Shown here: one piece after another, positions 17,985 to 27,636 of the stretch
Numbering within the stretch: the stretch's first letter is position 1
Layout: the number at the start of each line of letters is the position of its first letter
NCBI RefSeq assembly: GCF_006716115.1
Contig: NZ_VFOO01000001.1
Coordinates: 3,534,001 to 3,598,000, forward strand
Source: Subtercola boreus
GTDB taxonomy: Bacteria; Actinomycetota; Actinomycetes; Actinomycetales; Microbacteriaceae
Direction of reading: 5' to 3'
Length of the DNA stretch: 64,000 bases
Made by a program: the position numbers and the translations under genes
The notes under the pieces: model-generated
Told to the model about the DNA's origin: nothing
Database searches by the model: none
What the model saw: the letters and a program-made list of their open reading frames with translations, nothing else

Positions 17985-18475
17985 AGCTCGACCGGCAGGT
18001 CGTACGGCGGGTGCCTCAGCTGGGCATCCTGTGCCCGCAGGCGAGCGAGGAACGCCCCCACCGGGCCGAGCTCGGACTCCCCGAGGTGCACGGCGAACTC
18101 CCGCTGCACCACTTCGAGCACGAGCCTCGTCGACAAGGTGAAGGTCGTTTCGCCGTGCTCTGTCGGTGTGATCAGGATGCTCCGCCGGTCATCCGGCGAC
18201 GGTCGGCGCTCGACGAGCCCGGCTTTCACCATGCTCGACACGAGGTTGCTCGCCGATCCACTGCTGTAGAGCAGGGTGCGGGAGACGGCGCTCACGCTCA
18301 GCGTGTGTGCGGGCGCCGTGCCCAGGTTGTAGAGAAGGTCGTACTGCGCCCAGCTGATCGCCAGTTCGGACTTGAGGGCCTTCTCCACCGTGCGCATGAC
18401 CCGTGTGTAGGCGAGTACGAAGTCCGCCCAGACAGCGAAGTGGGCGGCATCCGGGGCGGGCGACTGGTCGGTCAT
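17978..18475 (-). CDS. MarR-family transcriptional regulator
   Basis: 165 residues with a winged helix: LSVSAVSRTLLYSSGSASNLVSSMVKAGLVERRPSPDDRRSILI includes the recognition helix and the DDRR wing typical of MarR proteins. ATG 18475 (MTDQSPAPD) is preferred; TATCCT at 18490-18485 lies 9 bases before it, giving an almost leaderless mRNA. It is divergent from the SDR gene and probably controls it through the palindromes at 18540-18563. C. glutamicum CrtR is also a MarR protein, but there it is divergent from crtE, so a role in carotenoid control is only a possibility here. Confidence 0.88.
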   Translation of the reverse strand: MTDQSPAPDAAHFAVWADFVLAYTRVMRTVEKALKSELAISWAQYDLLYNLGTAPAHTLSVSAVSRTLLYSSGSASNLVSSMVKAGLVERRPSPDDRRSILITPTEHGETTFTLSTRLVLEVVQREFAVHLGESELGPVGAFLARLRAQDAQLRHPPYDLPVELG

Positions 18476-18539
18476 CGTGTTCCGAGGATAACCCCACGAC
18501 CCGAGGGGTCCCGGGTCGCGAAGCAGGCGTAGAGTGATA

Positions 18540-18563
18540 CCTGTAACTACAGGCAAATGCCTG
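18540..18563. promoter_or_regulatory. two overlapping perfect palindromes, probable MarR operator
   Basis: CCTGTAACTACAGG (18540-18553) and CAGGCAAATGCCTG (18550-18563) are both perfect 6-2-6 inverted repeats that share four bases, with centres 10 bases apart. A -10-like TAGAGT (18530-18535) for the SDR gene is directly upstream, so a bound repressor would cover the SDR transcription start. Confidence 0.65.
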
Positions 18564-18594
18564 CAAGTGTTTTGAGAAGTGGAAGAAGGAACAG

Positions 18595-19356
18595 ATGTCA
18601 GCCCAGCGGTTCGACGACAAGGTCGTTTTCGTCACGGGAGGAGCCTCGGGGCTCGGTGCGGCGGCCGCCGGCAAGTTCGCGGCCGAGGGTGCCAAGGTGG
18701 TCATCGCCGACCTCAACATCGACGGCGCCACAGCGTTCGCGGCGACGCTGCCCGACGGTTTCGCGGTGAAGGTCGACGTCTCCGACCCCGCTAGCGTCGA
18801 GGCCGGCTTCGCGAGCGCGATCGAGCACTACGGCCACGTCGACGTGATCTTCAACAACGCGGGCATCGATGGCAAGCAGCAGAAGCTGCACGAGATGGAC
18901 CTCGCGAACTGGGAGAAGGTGCGGAACATCAACGGAGACGGCGTCTTCTTTGTGCTGAAGTACGGAATCGCCGCACTGCTCGCGTCCGGTGGCGGCAGCA
19001 TCGTCAACACCTCGTCCACGGCCGGCCTGACCGCACAGGACAACATCTCGCCCTACACGTTCGCCAAAGCCGGCATCGTCGGGCTCACGCGATCGGCTGC
19101 CGTCGAATACGCGAAGTCGAACATCCGTGTCAATGCGGTCGCGCCCACCGTGGTTCTGACGCCGCTGGTGCAGAACTTCATCGACACCGCACCCGACCCG
19201 AAGGCCATGGCGGAGCGGATGGCGAACTTCAACCCGATCCCCGGGATGCCGACGGCAGACGACGTCGCGAACGCGGTGCTGTTCCTCGCCTCCTCCGACG
19301 CGGCCTGGATCACCGGCCACACGCTGCCGATCGACGGCGGCTACGTGGCGGTCTGA
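18595..19356 (+). CDS. short-chain dehydrogenase/reductase
   Basis: 253 residues, classical SDR. The cofactor loop is TGGASGLG, the structural motif NNAG, the catalytic Ser is in NTSSTAG and the YxxxK pair in YTFAKAG. IADLN after the second strand, with an Asp, favours NAD(H) over NADP(H). The ribosome site AAGAAGGA is close before ATG. A strong stem-loop follows the stop. It is divergent from the MarR regulator, a common layout for an inducible detoxification or catabolic enzyme, but no substrate is evident. Confidence 0.88.
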   Translation: MSAQRFDDKVVFVTGGASGLGAAAAGKFAAEGAKVVIADLNIDGATAFAATLPDGFAVKVDVSDPASVEAGFASAIEHYGHVDVIFNNAGIDGKQQKLHEMDLANWEKVRNINGDGVFFVLKYGIAALLASGGGSIVNTSSTAGLTAQDNISPYTFAKAGIVGLTRSAAVEYAKSNIRVNAVAPTVVLTPLVQNFIDTAPDPKAMAERMANFNPIPGMPTADDVANAVLFLASSDAAWITGHTLPIDGGYVAV

Positions 19357-19361
19357 CGACC

Positions 19362-19403
19362 GGACTGGCCCGGGCCCGTCACCCCAGGGGCCCAGGCCAG
19401 TCC
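19362..19403. terminator. GC-rich terminator after SDR gene
   Basis: Bases 19362-19377 pair with 19388-19403 at 15 of 16 positions with a 10-base loop, followed by TCTTTGT. It lies between the convergent SDR and transporter genes and could stop transcription from both sides. Confidence 0.75.
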
Positions 19404-19441
19404 TCTTTGTCATCAGCGCGGCGCAGCGGCCCGCCGGCGGC

Positions 19442-20785
19442 TCAGTCGCTGAGCTGTTTCTGCTTCGCCGAAACCGGCAGCAGCACCAGGAGGCCGACGA
19501 GCAGCACCAGCACGATTCCGAGGATGCCCCAGTACTGGGCGCCTCCGAGGGTCACGAAGAGAGCGAAGGCGGCCGGCGCGAGGAACGTCGCCGCCTTGCC
19601 CGTCGTCGCGTACAGGCCGAAGATCTCGCCCTCGCGGCCGGCCGGGATGACGCGGCCGAGGAACGAGCGGCTGGCCGACTGGGCCGGACCGACGAACAGG
19701 CAGAGCGCGAGCCCGAAGACCCAGAACGCGCCCTTGCCCGCGTCGTGCAGGAAGAAGACGGCCGAGCCGCAGATCACCAGGCCGATGAGCGCGACGACGA
19801 TGACGGGCTTCGGGCCGACCCGGTCATCCAGTCGCCCGACGATCACGGTGGAGACGCCGGCCGTGACGTTCGCAGCGATCGCGAAGATGATGACCTCGCT
19901 GGCCGAGAAGCCGAACGTGCCGGCGGCCAGCACCCCGCCGAACGTGAACACGCCGGTCAGGCCGTCGCGGAAGACGGCGGAGGCGATCAGGAAGTACACG
20001 GTGTGGCGGTTCGTGCGCCAGAGGCCAGCGATGTCCCGACCGAGTCGGGCGTACGAGGCGAAGAAGCTGACCCTGGGGCGCGCGGCCGAGCCGTGCGGCT
20101 CCAGTTCCGGAACCGAGATCAGCACCGGCAGAGCGAAGATCGCGAACCAGACCGCCGCGATGAGCATCGAGACGCGCACCGAGAGCCCGTTCTCGCTCGT
20201 CACGCCGAAGAGCCCGACATCCGGGTGGATGAAACCGAAGTACACGATCAGCAGCAGAACGATGCCGCCGAAGTACCCCATCGACCAGCCGAAGCCGCTG
20301 ACCTTGCCGATGGTGCGCCGGTTCGACACGCTCGAGAGCATCGCGTTGTAGTTCACCTCGGCGAACTGGAAGAACACCGACCCCGCCGCCAGCAGCAGCA
20401 GCCCGAGCCAGAGGTATTCGGGAGCGGCCTGCACGAAGAACAGGCCCGCGATGATCGCCACCACGATGTAGGTGTTCACACCGAGCCAGAGCTTGCGGTT
20501 TCCGGAGGTGTCGCTCCGCTGGCCTGTCACCGGGGCGAGCAGGGCGACGATCAGGCCGGCAACGCCGAGCGTCCAGCCGAGCTGGGCGGAGACGAAGGCC
20601 TCGTCGCCGAACGGGTGGTTCACCGCATTGCCAGTCAGATAGACCGTGAAGACGAAGGTCGTGACGACAGCGTTGAACGAGGCTCCGCCCCAGTCCCAGA
20701 GCGCCCACGCGATGATGCGCCGCCGGGGTACGACGCGGTCGTCGGCTCCGGATGATCGTGCCGGTGTCGGGGAGGGTGCTGTCAT
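19442..20785 (-). CDS. MFS transporter, Atg22/UMF1-like
   Basis: 447 residues with about twelve hydrophobic segments. The N-terminal sequence IAWALWDWGGASFNAVVTTFVF matches the WALYDWGNSAF-type signature of UMF1/Atg22-like MFS permeases, which in fungi export amino acids from the vacuole; bacterial substrates are unknown. ATG 20785 is chosen because TACTGT (20797-20792) is 6 bases upstream, a leaderless pattern; a longer frame to 20842 exists. It is divergent from dnaK, and the first HAIR-like element lies about 50 bases upstream of its start, so weak heat-shock control is conceivable. Confidence 0.83.
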   Translation of the reverse strand: MTAPSPTPARSSGADDRVVPRRRIIAWALWDWGGASFNAVVTTFVFTVYLTGNAVNHPFGDEAFVSAQLGWTLGVAGLIVALLAPVTGQRSDTSGNRKLWLGVNTYIVVAIIAGLFFVQAAPEYLWLGLLLLAAGSVFFQFAEVNYNAMLSSVSNRRTIGKVSGFGWSMGYFGGIVLLLIVYFGFIHPDVGLFGVTSENGLSVRVSMLIAAVWFAIFALPVLISVPELEPHGSAARPRVSFFASYARLGRDIAGLWRTNRHTVYFLIASAVFRDGLTGVFTFGGVLAAGTFGFSASEVIIFAIAANVTAGVSTVIVGRLDDRVGPKPVIVVALIGLVICGSAVFFLHDAGKGAFWVFGLALCLFVGPAQSASRSFLGRVIPAGREGEIFGLYATTGKAATFLAPAAFALFVTLGGAQYWGILGIVLVLLVGLLVLLPVSAKQKQLSD

Positions 20786-20832
20786 GACTGAACAGTACAT
20801 TCCTCGCGTAAACAGCAGTGAAACTCCTGAGA

Positions 20833-20853
20833 GTTGAGCCACTGTGACTCAAG
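20833..20853. promoter_or_regulatory. HAIR-like HspR operator 1 (dnaK)
   Basis: GTTGAGC, seven bases, ACTCAAG. The HspR site consensus (HAIR) is CTTGAGT-N7-ACTCAAG, so 12 of 14 half-site bases fit and the spacing is exact. It lies just upstream of the dnaK -35 box. Confidence 0.8.
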
Positions 20854-20868
20854 TTCTGCGATCCGGGC

Positions 20869-20896
20869 TTGACACCAGGGAGCCTCCCGGTAAACT
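20869..20896 (+). promoter_or_regulatory. dnaK promoter
   Basis: TTGACA at 20869-20874 and TAAACT at 20891-20896 with a 16-base spacer form a strong vegetative-type promoter. It is bracketed by two HAIR elements, the second overlapping the -10 box. Confidence 0.8.
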
Positions 20897-20915
20897 TGAT
20901 GCCATGGGACTCAAC
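20895..20915. promoter_or_regulatory. HAIR-like HspR operator 2 (dnaK)
   Basis: CTTGATG, seven bases, ACTCAAC: 11 of 14 half-site bases match the HAIR consensus with exact spacing. It overlaps the last two bases of the -10 box and the likely transcription start, a good position for repression. Confidence 0.75.
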
Positions 20916-20974
20916 TTCAGGGTTGGCCCACAGGACTTGAAAACCGGCCGTGAGGCCAAGAAGGAGAATCGCAC

Positions 20975-22849
<1,875 letters not shown>

Positions 22850-22851
22850 CC

Positions 22852-23499
22852 GTGGCCGCCGACAAGTCGAACCGCGACGGCGAGAGCCCGAACGATGACG
22901 AGTCCGGTCGGTTCCCCGAGGCCGGGTCCGAGGCATTCTCCTCGGACCCGGCGACGGGCGAGCCAGTGGAGGATGGAGCCTTCGTCGAGGCCGAAGGGCC
23001 CGACGTCGAGACTCCGAGCAATGGTTCGTTGAACGACGACGACCTGAGCTTTCTCGACGCCGTGAGCTCCGGGCAGGCCGACGATCTCGCTGCGGAGCGG
23101 CTCGGCGACCTGCAACGGGTCACCGCCGAATACGCCAACTACCGCAAGCGCACCGAAGCCAACCGTGAGGTTGAGCGGGAGCGCACCGTGGGTGACGTGG
23201 TGAAGATCCTGCTTCCCGTTCTCGACGACCTCGACCGTGCCGAGAAGCACGGCGATCTCGCGGACGGGCCGTTCGCCTCCATCGCGGGCAAACTCCGCAC
23301 CGGTGTCGAGCGCCTCGGCCTGAAGCCCTTCGGGGCGGCCGGTGAGGTCTTCGACCCGAAGGAGCACGAAGCGATCTTCCAGCAGCCGACCGCGGGCGTC
23401 GAGGTGGCCACCATCGCCGACGTCGTCGAGACGGGGTACTACCTCGGTTCGACCCTGCTGCGGGCGGCCAAGGTTGTCGTCGCGGTGCCGAATGGCTAG
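22852..23499 (+). CDS. grpE: nucleotide exchange factor GrpE
   Basis: 215 residues. A long acidic, low-complexity N-terminus of about 75 residues is followed by the coiled-coil AERLGDLQRVTAEYANYRKR and the GrpE head KILLPVLDDLDRAEKHGD. It ends with TLLRAAKVVVAVPNG, which is typical. GTG 22852 starts two bases after the dnaK stop, so it depends on translational coupling. The stop overlaps the dnaJ start by eight bases. It releases ADP from DnaK. Confidence 0.95.
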   Translation: MAADKSNRDGESPNDDESGRFPEAGSEAFSSDPATGEPVEDGAFVEAEGPDVETPSNGSLNDDDLSFLDAVSSGQADDLAAERLGDLQRVTAEYANYRKRTEANREVERERTVGDVVKILLPVLDDLDRAEKHGDLADGPFASIAGKLRTGVERLGLKPFGAAGEVFDPKEHEAIFQQPTAGVEVATIADVVETGYYLGSTLLRAAKVVVAVPNG

Positions 23500-24505
23500 C
23501 CAGGACTGGTTCGACAAAGACTTCTACAAGGTACTCGGTGTATCCAAAGACGTCTCTGCGGCCGACCTGAAGAAGCAGTACCGCAAACTCGCCCGGCAGT
23601 ACCACCCGGACTCCAACCCGGGCGATGCTGCCGCCGAGGCGAAGTTCAAGGAGATCAGCGAGGCCAACTCGGTGCTCGCCGACGCTGAACAGCGCAAGGA
23701 GTACGACCAGATCCGTGCGATGGGTTCCGGTGCCCGCTTCACGGCGGGTGGCCAGGGCCAGTCGGGCGGTTTCGAAGACGTCTTCGGCGGAATGTTCGGC
23801 GGCGGCGCCGGCCGTGGGGGCAGTGCGGGCGGCAGTGCCGGTTCGAACTACAGCTTCCAGCAGGCCGGCTACGACGATCTGCTCGGTGGCATGTTCGGTG
23901 GCAACCGCGGCTTCGGCCAGCCGAGCGGCGGTTTCCGCGGCTACGGCGGACCGACCCGCGGCCGCGACGTCACGGCCCGCACCACGGTCGACTTCGTCAC
24001 GGCGACCAAGGGTGACACGATCAAGCTGCAGACCGCCGAGGGAACCACCATCACGGTGAAGATCCCGGCGGGTGTCTCCGACGGGCAGAAGATCAAGCTG
24101 CGCGGCAAGGGTGAGAAGAGCCAGGACGGCGGCGAACCCGGAGACATCGTGCTCACGGTGGCTGTACGCAAGCACCCTGTCTTCGACCGCGACGGGCTGA
24201 ACCTCCGGGTGAACGTCCCCGTGACGTTCGTCGAGGCGACGCTCGGCGCCACGATCGAGGTGCCGACTCTCGGGGGAGACCCCGTGAAGTTGCGTGTCGG
24301 TCCCGGAACGCCGAGCGGCCGGGTGCTCCGCGTCAAGGGCCGGGGCGTCGAGACGCCGAAGGGCACGGGCGACCTGCTCGCCGTCGTGCAGGTCGCCGTT
24401 CCGTCGCACCTGTCCGACGAGGCGCGCGAGGCGCTGTTGGCCTTCCATGCGCTCGAACCGAACGAGAACCCGCGAGCGGAACTGCTCGCGAAAGCACGGG
24501 AGTGA
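23492..24505 (+). CDS. dnaJ: DnaJ co-chaperone lacking the zinc-finger domain
   Basis: 337 residues. The J domain (DFYKVLGVSKDVSAADLKKQ, with YHPDSNPGD containing HPD) is followed by a Gly/Phe/Ser-rich region with repeated GGMFGG, then directly by the two beta-rich C-terminal substrate domains (TRGRDVTARTTVDF, PAGVSDGQKIKLRGKGE). No Cys-rich CxxCxGxG repeats are present, so this is a type II (CbpA/DnaJ2-like) protein, although it sits in the dnaK operon. ATG 23492 overlaps the grpE end by eight bases. A conventional four-zinc-motif DnaJ may be encoded elsewhere. Confidence 0.93.
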   Translation: MASQDWFDKDFYKVLGVSKDVSAADLKKQYRKLARQYHPDSNPGDAAAEAKFKEISEANSVLADAEQRKEYDQIRAMGSGARFTAGGQGQSGGFEDVFGGMFGGGAGRGGSAGGSAGSNYSFQQAGYDDLLGGMFGGNRGFGQPSGGFRGYGGPTRGRDVTARTTVDFVTATKGDTIKLQTAEGTTITVKIPAGVSDGQKIKLRGKGEKSQDGGEPGDIVLTVAVRKHPVFDRDGLNLRVNVPVTFVEATLGATIEVPTLGGDPVKLRVGPGTPSGRVLRVKGRGVETPKGTGDLLAVVQVAVPSHLSDEAREALLAFHALEPNENPRAELLAKARE

Positions 24506-24512
24506 GCGCCAC

Positions 24513-24546
24513 GTTCCGGATGATCGTGCCCCCGATCATCCGGAAC
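24513..24546 (+). promoter_or_regulatory. 14-bp perfect stem-loop between dnaJ and hspR
   Basis: Bases 24513-24526 pair perfectly with 24533-24546 around a 6-base loop, five bases after the dnaJ stop and 43 before the hspR start. No T-run follows. It may reduce read-through so that less HspR is made than DnaK, or protect the upstream mRNA. Confidence 0.55.
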
Positions 24547-24589
24547 CCTCACCCGCGCCCAGACTCACCACGACGACGAAGGAATACCC

Positions 24590-25006
24590 GTGCCACAGCC
24601 CGTCGATGAGAACGCGCCTCTCTTCGCCATCGCCGTCGCTGCCGAGCTCGCCGAGATGCACCCGCAGACACTCCGGCAGTACGACCGGCTGGGGCTCGTC
24701 AATCCGAGCCGAACGGCCGGCAAGTCGCGACGCTACTCGCTCCGCGACGTGATGCAACTGCGCGAGATCGCGCGGCTCGGCTCCGAGGGCATCACGCTCG
24801 AAGGGATCCGGCGCATCCTGGAGCTCGAGAACCTCAACCAGGAGCTCGCGCGTCGCGTACGCGAGCTCGAGTCGGCGCTCGCCGACGAACTGCTGAACCG
24901 CCCCGGGCGCCGCGTCTTCGCGGCCGGAGCCGAGGGCGAGATCGTGTCGTTGAAGAACGGCACGCGCAGCCAGCGCCGCACGGAGGTCGTGGTCTGGCGC
25001 CCCTGA
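24590..25006 (+). CDS. hspR: heat-shock repressor HspR (MerR family)
   Basis: 138 residues. The MerR winged helix is seen as LFAIAVAAELAEMHPQTLRQYDRLGLVNPSRTAGKSRRYS, followed by the coiled segment ELENLNQELARRVRELESAL. GTG 24590 is preceded by GAAGGAA. HspR binds HAIR sites and uses DnaK as co-repressor in other Actinobacteria. HAIR-like sites are seen here upstream of dnaK (and therefore of its own operon) and of clpB, so this one protein probably controls both. Confidence 0.93.
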   Translation: MPQPVDENAPLFAIAVAAELAEMHPQTLRQYDRLGLVNPSRTAGKSRRYSLRDVMQLREIARLGSEGITLEGIRRILELENLNQELARRVRELESALADELLNRPGRRVFAAGAEGEIVSLKNGTRSQRRTEVVVWRP

Positions 25007-25058
25007 CAACCCGGGGGACGTGAACGGGCGTGCTGTCGAACCTTGCAAGAATGGGGGC

Positions 25059-25940
25059 ATGACGAACACCCCCGCGCTCGGTCTGCTGCTCGACATCGAC
25101 GGACCGATCGCGTCGCCCGTCTCCCGGTCGATCGCCATCCCGAGCATCCTTGCCGATCTCGTGACGCTGGCGGCGGCGGGTGTCCCGATCGCGTTCATCA
25201 CCGGCCGCTCGGCGGACTTCGTGCTCGACGAGGTCGTGGCGCCGCTCCGGGCCGCGGGACTCGACGACGCGCTCGCCGGAGGGGGACGGATGTTCGTGGT
25301 CTGCGAGAAGGGTGCCGTCTGGTTCGCGATGGCTCCCACCGGCCCGCAGCCCGTCGAGATCGATGCAACGGTGGCGTTGCCGGGCGAGTTCCGCTCGCAC
25401 ATCCGCTCGCTCGTCGAGGCGCGCTTCAGCGACTCGATGTTCTTCGACGAAGGCAAGCGCGCGATGGTCTCGGTCGAGCAGAGGACGGAGCTGAGTGCGG
25501 AGGAGTACCGCCCGCTGCAGCTGGAGTACAACGAGGTCGCCTATGCGGCGCTCGTCGAGCGGGGGCTCGGAGCACGCTACGGCGACCGGGAGGCCCCGAA
25601 TGCGGCCGGCGACATCCCGTTCCGGCTCGACCCCACGATCATCTCGACCGACGTGGAATCGGTCACCCTCGACAAGGACAGGGGTGCCGAGCGTGCGGTC
25701 GGCTTCTTCGAGGAGCAGGGTGACCTGCCCCTCGTCTGGCGTACCGTCGGCGACTCGCGGAGCGACTACAAGATGGCCGACTACCTGCACGGTGCCGGAT
25801 ACGAGGTGGCGCACGTGGACGTGCGGCCGGCCGACGGCATCCTCCAGAAGCCGTACCAGGTGATCGTCGAGGGTGACCTCATCCACGATGAGGCTGGAGC
25901 GGCGTTCCTGTCGTACTGGGTGCAGAAGCTCGGCCTGTAG
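25059..25940 (+). CDS. HAD-superfamily hydrolase
   Basis: 293 residues. HAD motif I is LLLDIDGPIASP, motif II FITGRSADFV, and motif IV GDSRSDYKMADYLH; the insert between motifs II and III (roughly 80-200) places it with Cof/trehalose-phosphatase-type class IIB caps. The substrate is unknown. ATG 25059 is chosen over 25020; an imperfect -10-like AAGAAT lies 6 bases before it. It converges with the mannosyltransferase gene, with one base between the two stop codons, leaving no room for a separate terminator. Confidence 0.75.
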   Translation: MTNTPALGLLLDIDGPIASPVSRSIAIPSILADLVTLAAAGVPIAFITGRSADFVLDEVVAPLRAAGLDDALAGGGRMFVVCEKGAVWFAMAPTGPQPVEIDATVALPGEFRSHIRSLVEARFSDSMFFDEGKRAMVSVEQRTELSAEEYRPLQLEYNEVAYAALVERGLGARYGDREAPNAAGDIPFRLDPTIISTDVESVTLDKDRGAERAVGFFEEQGDLPLVWRTVGDSRSDYKMADYLHGAGYEVAHVDVRPADGILQKPYQVIVEGDLIHDEAGAAFLSYWVQKLGL

Positions 25941-25941
25941 G

Positions 25942-27489
25942 TCAGACCGAGGTGCGGGTGTTCCCGGCCCCCGCAGCGGCGCGGTGCAGCTTCGCGACCG
26001 CGCGTCGCTCCCGGTAGGTTCGGATCCGCCGCACGATCAGCCCCACGGAGAGCTCCTCGTGGATGCAGTACGCGATGATCAGCGCCACACCGCCGCCCGT
26101 AATGAACACCGTGCGGATCACGTAGCCCAGGATGTCGCCCTGCACCGCATCCGAGATGTCCATGCCCTCGGCGATGCTCACACACGCGAAGAAGATCGAT
26201 GCAGAGACCGCCAGATGCGTCGCCAGCCCCTCGCGGATGCCGACGACCGCGAACAGGATGATGCACCACGCCGCATACCAGGGGTGGATGACCGGCGAAA
26301 GGATGACCGTGGCGGTGAACGCCAGGGCGAGGCGCATCAGCGGGTCGAGGTTACGTTTCGTGAGCATCACCCACGCCACGACGATGACCATGACCCCGAT
26401 GGCGGCGAACTTGATGATGTCGGCGGGCAGTTCGCCGTCGAGGCCGAAGGCGCCGAACGCTCCGCCGACCGCAATGGCGAGGATGTTGACGGGGGCGTAC
26501 CAGTGCGAGACGGATCCGGGGGTCGCGAGGGTCAGCACCCAGCCGAAGCCGATCCCCATGAGGAGGCCGAGGGCGCCGAGCACTGCGCCGGAGAGGGCGA
26601 CCGTGACCACCCAGTACTTGATCGTGCTGCGGAGCGTGCGGTTCTGGCCGGCCCAGATGATGCCCACGATCGGCAGCGCGAGCACCGCGATAGGTTTCAC
26701 CCCGACCGAGGCGGTGATGAGCAGTATGCCGAGGATCGGATGCTTGCGGAGGGCCGCGTAGACCCCGGCGAGCAGCAGCGCGAGCATCAGCGCATCGTTG
26801 TGCCCGGCGACGACGAAGTTGAACATCACCACGGGGCTCGCAAGCACGAGCCAGAGCATCTTGTCGGGCGGGACCTGCCGCAGGACGGCGATCCGGTAGG
26901 CGAAGTAGGCGATGCCGAGGGCACTGACGATCGCGATCAACCGGAAGAGAGCAACCGCGACGATCGGGGACGTGCCTGCGACGGTGACCGTGGCCTCCTC
27001 GATGGCGAGGTAGACCGGCCCGTAGGGCGTCTTCGCGTTCGCCCACATGGGGTCGACACCGATGTTGAACCAGCCCTGGATGGCGGAGATGCCGTCGACG
27101 TAGGGGTTGAACCCCCCCGCCATGAGTCGCCCCTGGCCGACGTACGCGAACAGGTCACGCGAGTAGAGCGGCACGGCGACGGCGAGGGGAAGGGCCCAGG
27201 CGACACTCGTCACGATGACGCGCTTGAGGGCATCCGCGGGGTTCTTGCGCATGGCCGAGCCAAGCTTCAGCCAGGCGATGACGAGCAGCAGGCCCGCTCC
27301 GATGACCACGAACGTCGAGAGGTGGACGAGCAGATCGTTGCCCCGCAGGGTCTCGATGATCGGCCAGCCCCGCACGTTCGACCCCGGCCCGAGCCAGCCG
27401 ACGGCCAGGGAACCGAGCGCGATGAAGACGGACCCCACCAGTCCGAGGAGGAGGGGGGAACCCAGCTCACGCCTCAAAATACTCTTCAC
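25942..27489 (-). CDS. GT-C (GT87/MptA-MptB-like) polyprenol-phosphate mannosyltransferase
   Basis: 515 residues, about 12-13 membrane helices. The first outer loop has YSRDLFAYVGQGRLMAGGFN and AKTPYGPVY, which are characteristic of actinobacterial MptA/MptB enzymes that add alpha-1,6-mannose to lipomannan from polyprenyl-phosphate mannose. A role in lipoglycan synthesis is therefore inferred. GTG 27489 is preferred to TTG 27495 because TAGAGT (27502-27497) lies 7 bases before it. It is divergent from clpB. The C-terminal tail is basic (RERRAVAKLHRAA). Confidence 0.82.
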   Translation of the reverse strand: MKSILRRELGSPLLLGLVGSVFIALGSLAVGWLGPGSNVRGWPIIETLRGNDLLVHLSTFVVIGAGLLLVIAWLKLGSAMRKNPADALKRVIVTSVAWALPLAVAVPLYSRDLFAYVGQGRLMAGGFNPYVDGISAIQGWFNIGVDPMWANAKTPYGPVYLAIEEATVTVAGTSPIVAVALFRLIAIVSALGIAYFAYRIAVLRQVPPDKMLWLVLASPVVMFNFVVAGHNDALMLALLLAGVYAALRKHPILGILLITASVGVKPIAVLALPIVGIIWAGQNRTLRSTIKYWVVTVALSGAVLGALGLLMGIGFGWVLTLATPGSVSHWYAPVNILAIAVGGAFGAFGLDGELPADIIKFAAIGVMVIVVAWVMLTKRNLDPLMRLALAFTATVILSPVIHPWYAAWCIILFAVVGIREGLATHLAVSASIFFACVSIAEGMDISDAVQGDILGYVIRTVFITGGGVALIIAYCIHEELSVGLIVRRIRTYRERRAVAKLHRAAAGAGNTRTSV

Positions 27490-27566
27490 TGTCAATACTC
27501 TAGGTCGATCCGGCTGGGAACGGGATGATCCGGGATGAACTGGTGGCGCTCAGCAGTCTTCTTCGC

Positions 27567-27591
27567 TAAAATTGAGCTAGGTCGACTCAAG
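27567..27591 (+). promoter_or_regulatory. clpB promoter region with HAIR-like HspR operator
   Basis: TAAAAT at 27567-27572 is a -10 candidate; no clear -35 is seen. ATTGAGC-N7-ACTCAAG at 27571-27591 matches 11 of 14 half-site bases of the HAIR consensus and overlaps the -10 box, as at dnaK. This places clpB in the HspR regulon. Confidence 0.75.
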
Positions 27592-27636
27592 TCTCACGGC
27601 CTCGATGAACAACACGATGGAAAGGTCAACCCTCCC

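Noticed and set aside
17978-18475. Calling the MarR gene crtR
   Set aside because: CrtR of C. glutamicum is divergent from crtE and binds there. Here the clear operators lie at the SDR promoter, and no matching palindrome was found in the idi-crtE gap.
20827-20974. CIRCE element before dnaK
   Set aside because: No TTAGCACTC/GAGTGCTAA repeat is present; the repeats match HAIR instead.
27535-27636. Longer clpB start giving an N-terminal domain
   Set aside because: The extra 34 in-frame residues read through the promoter and HAIR site and do not resemble Clp-N.
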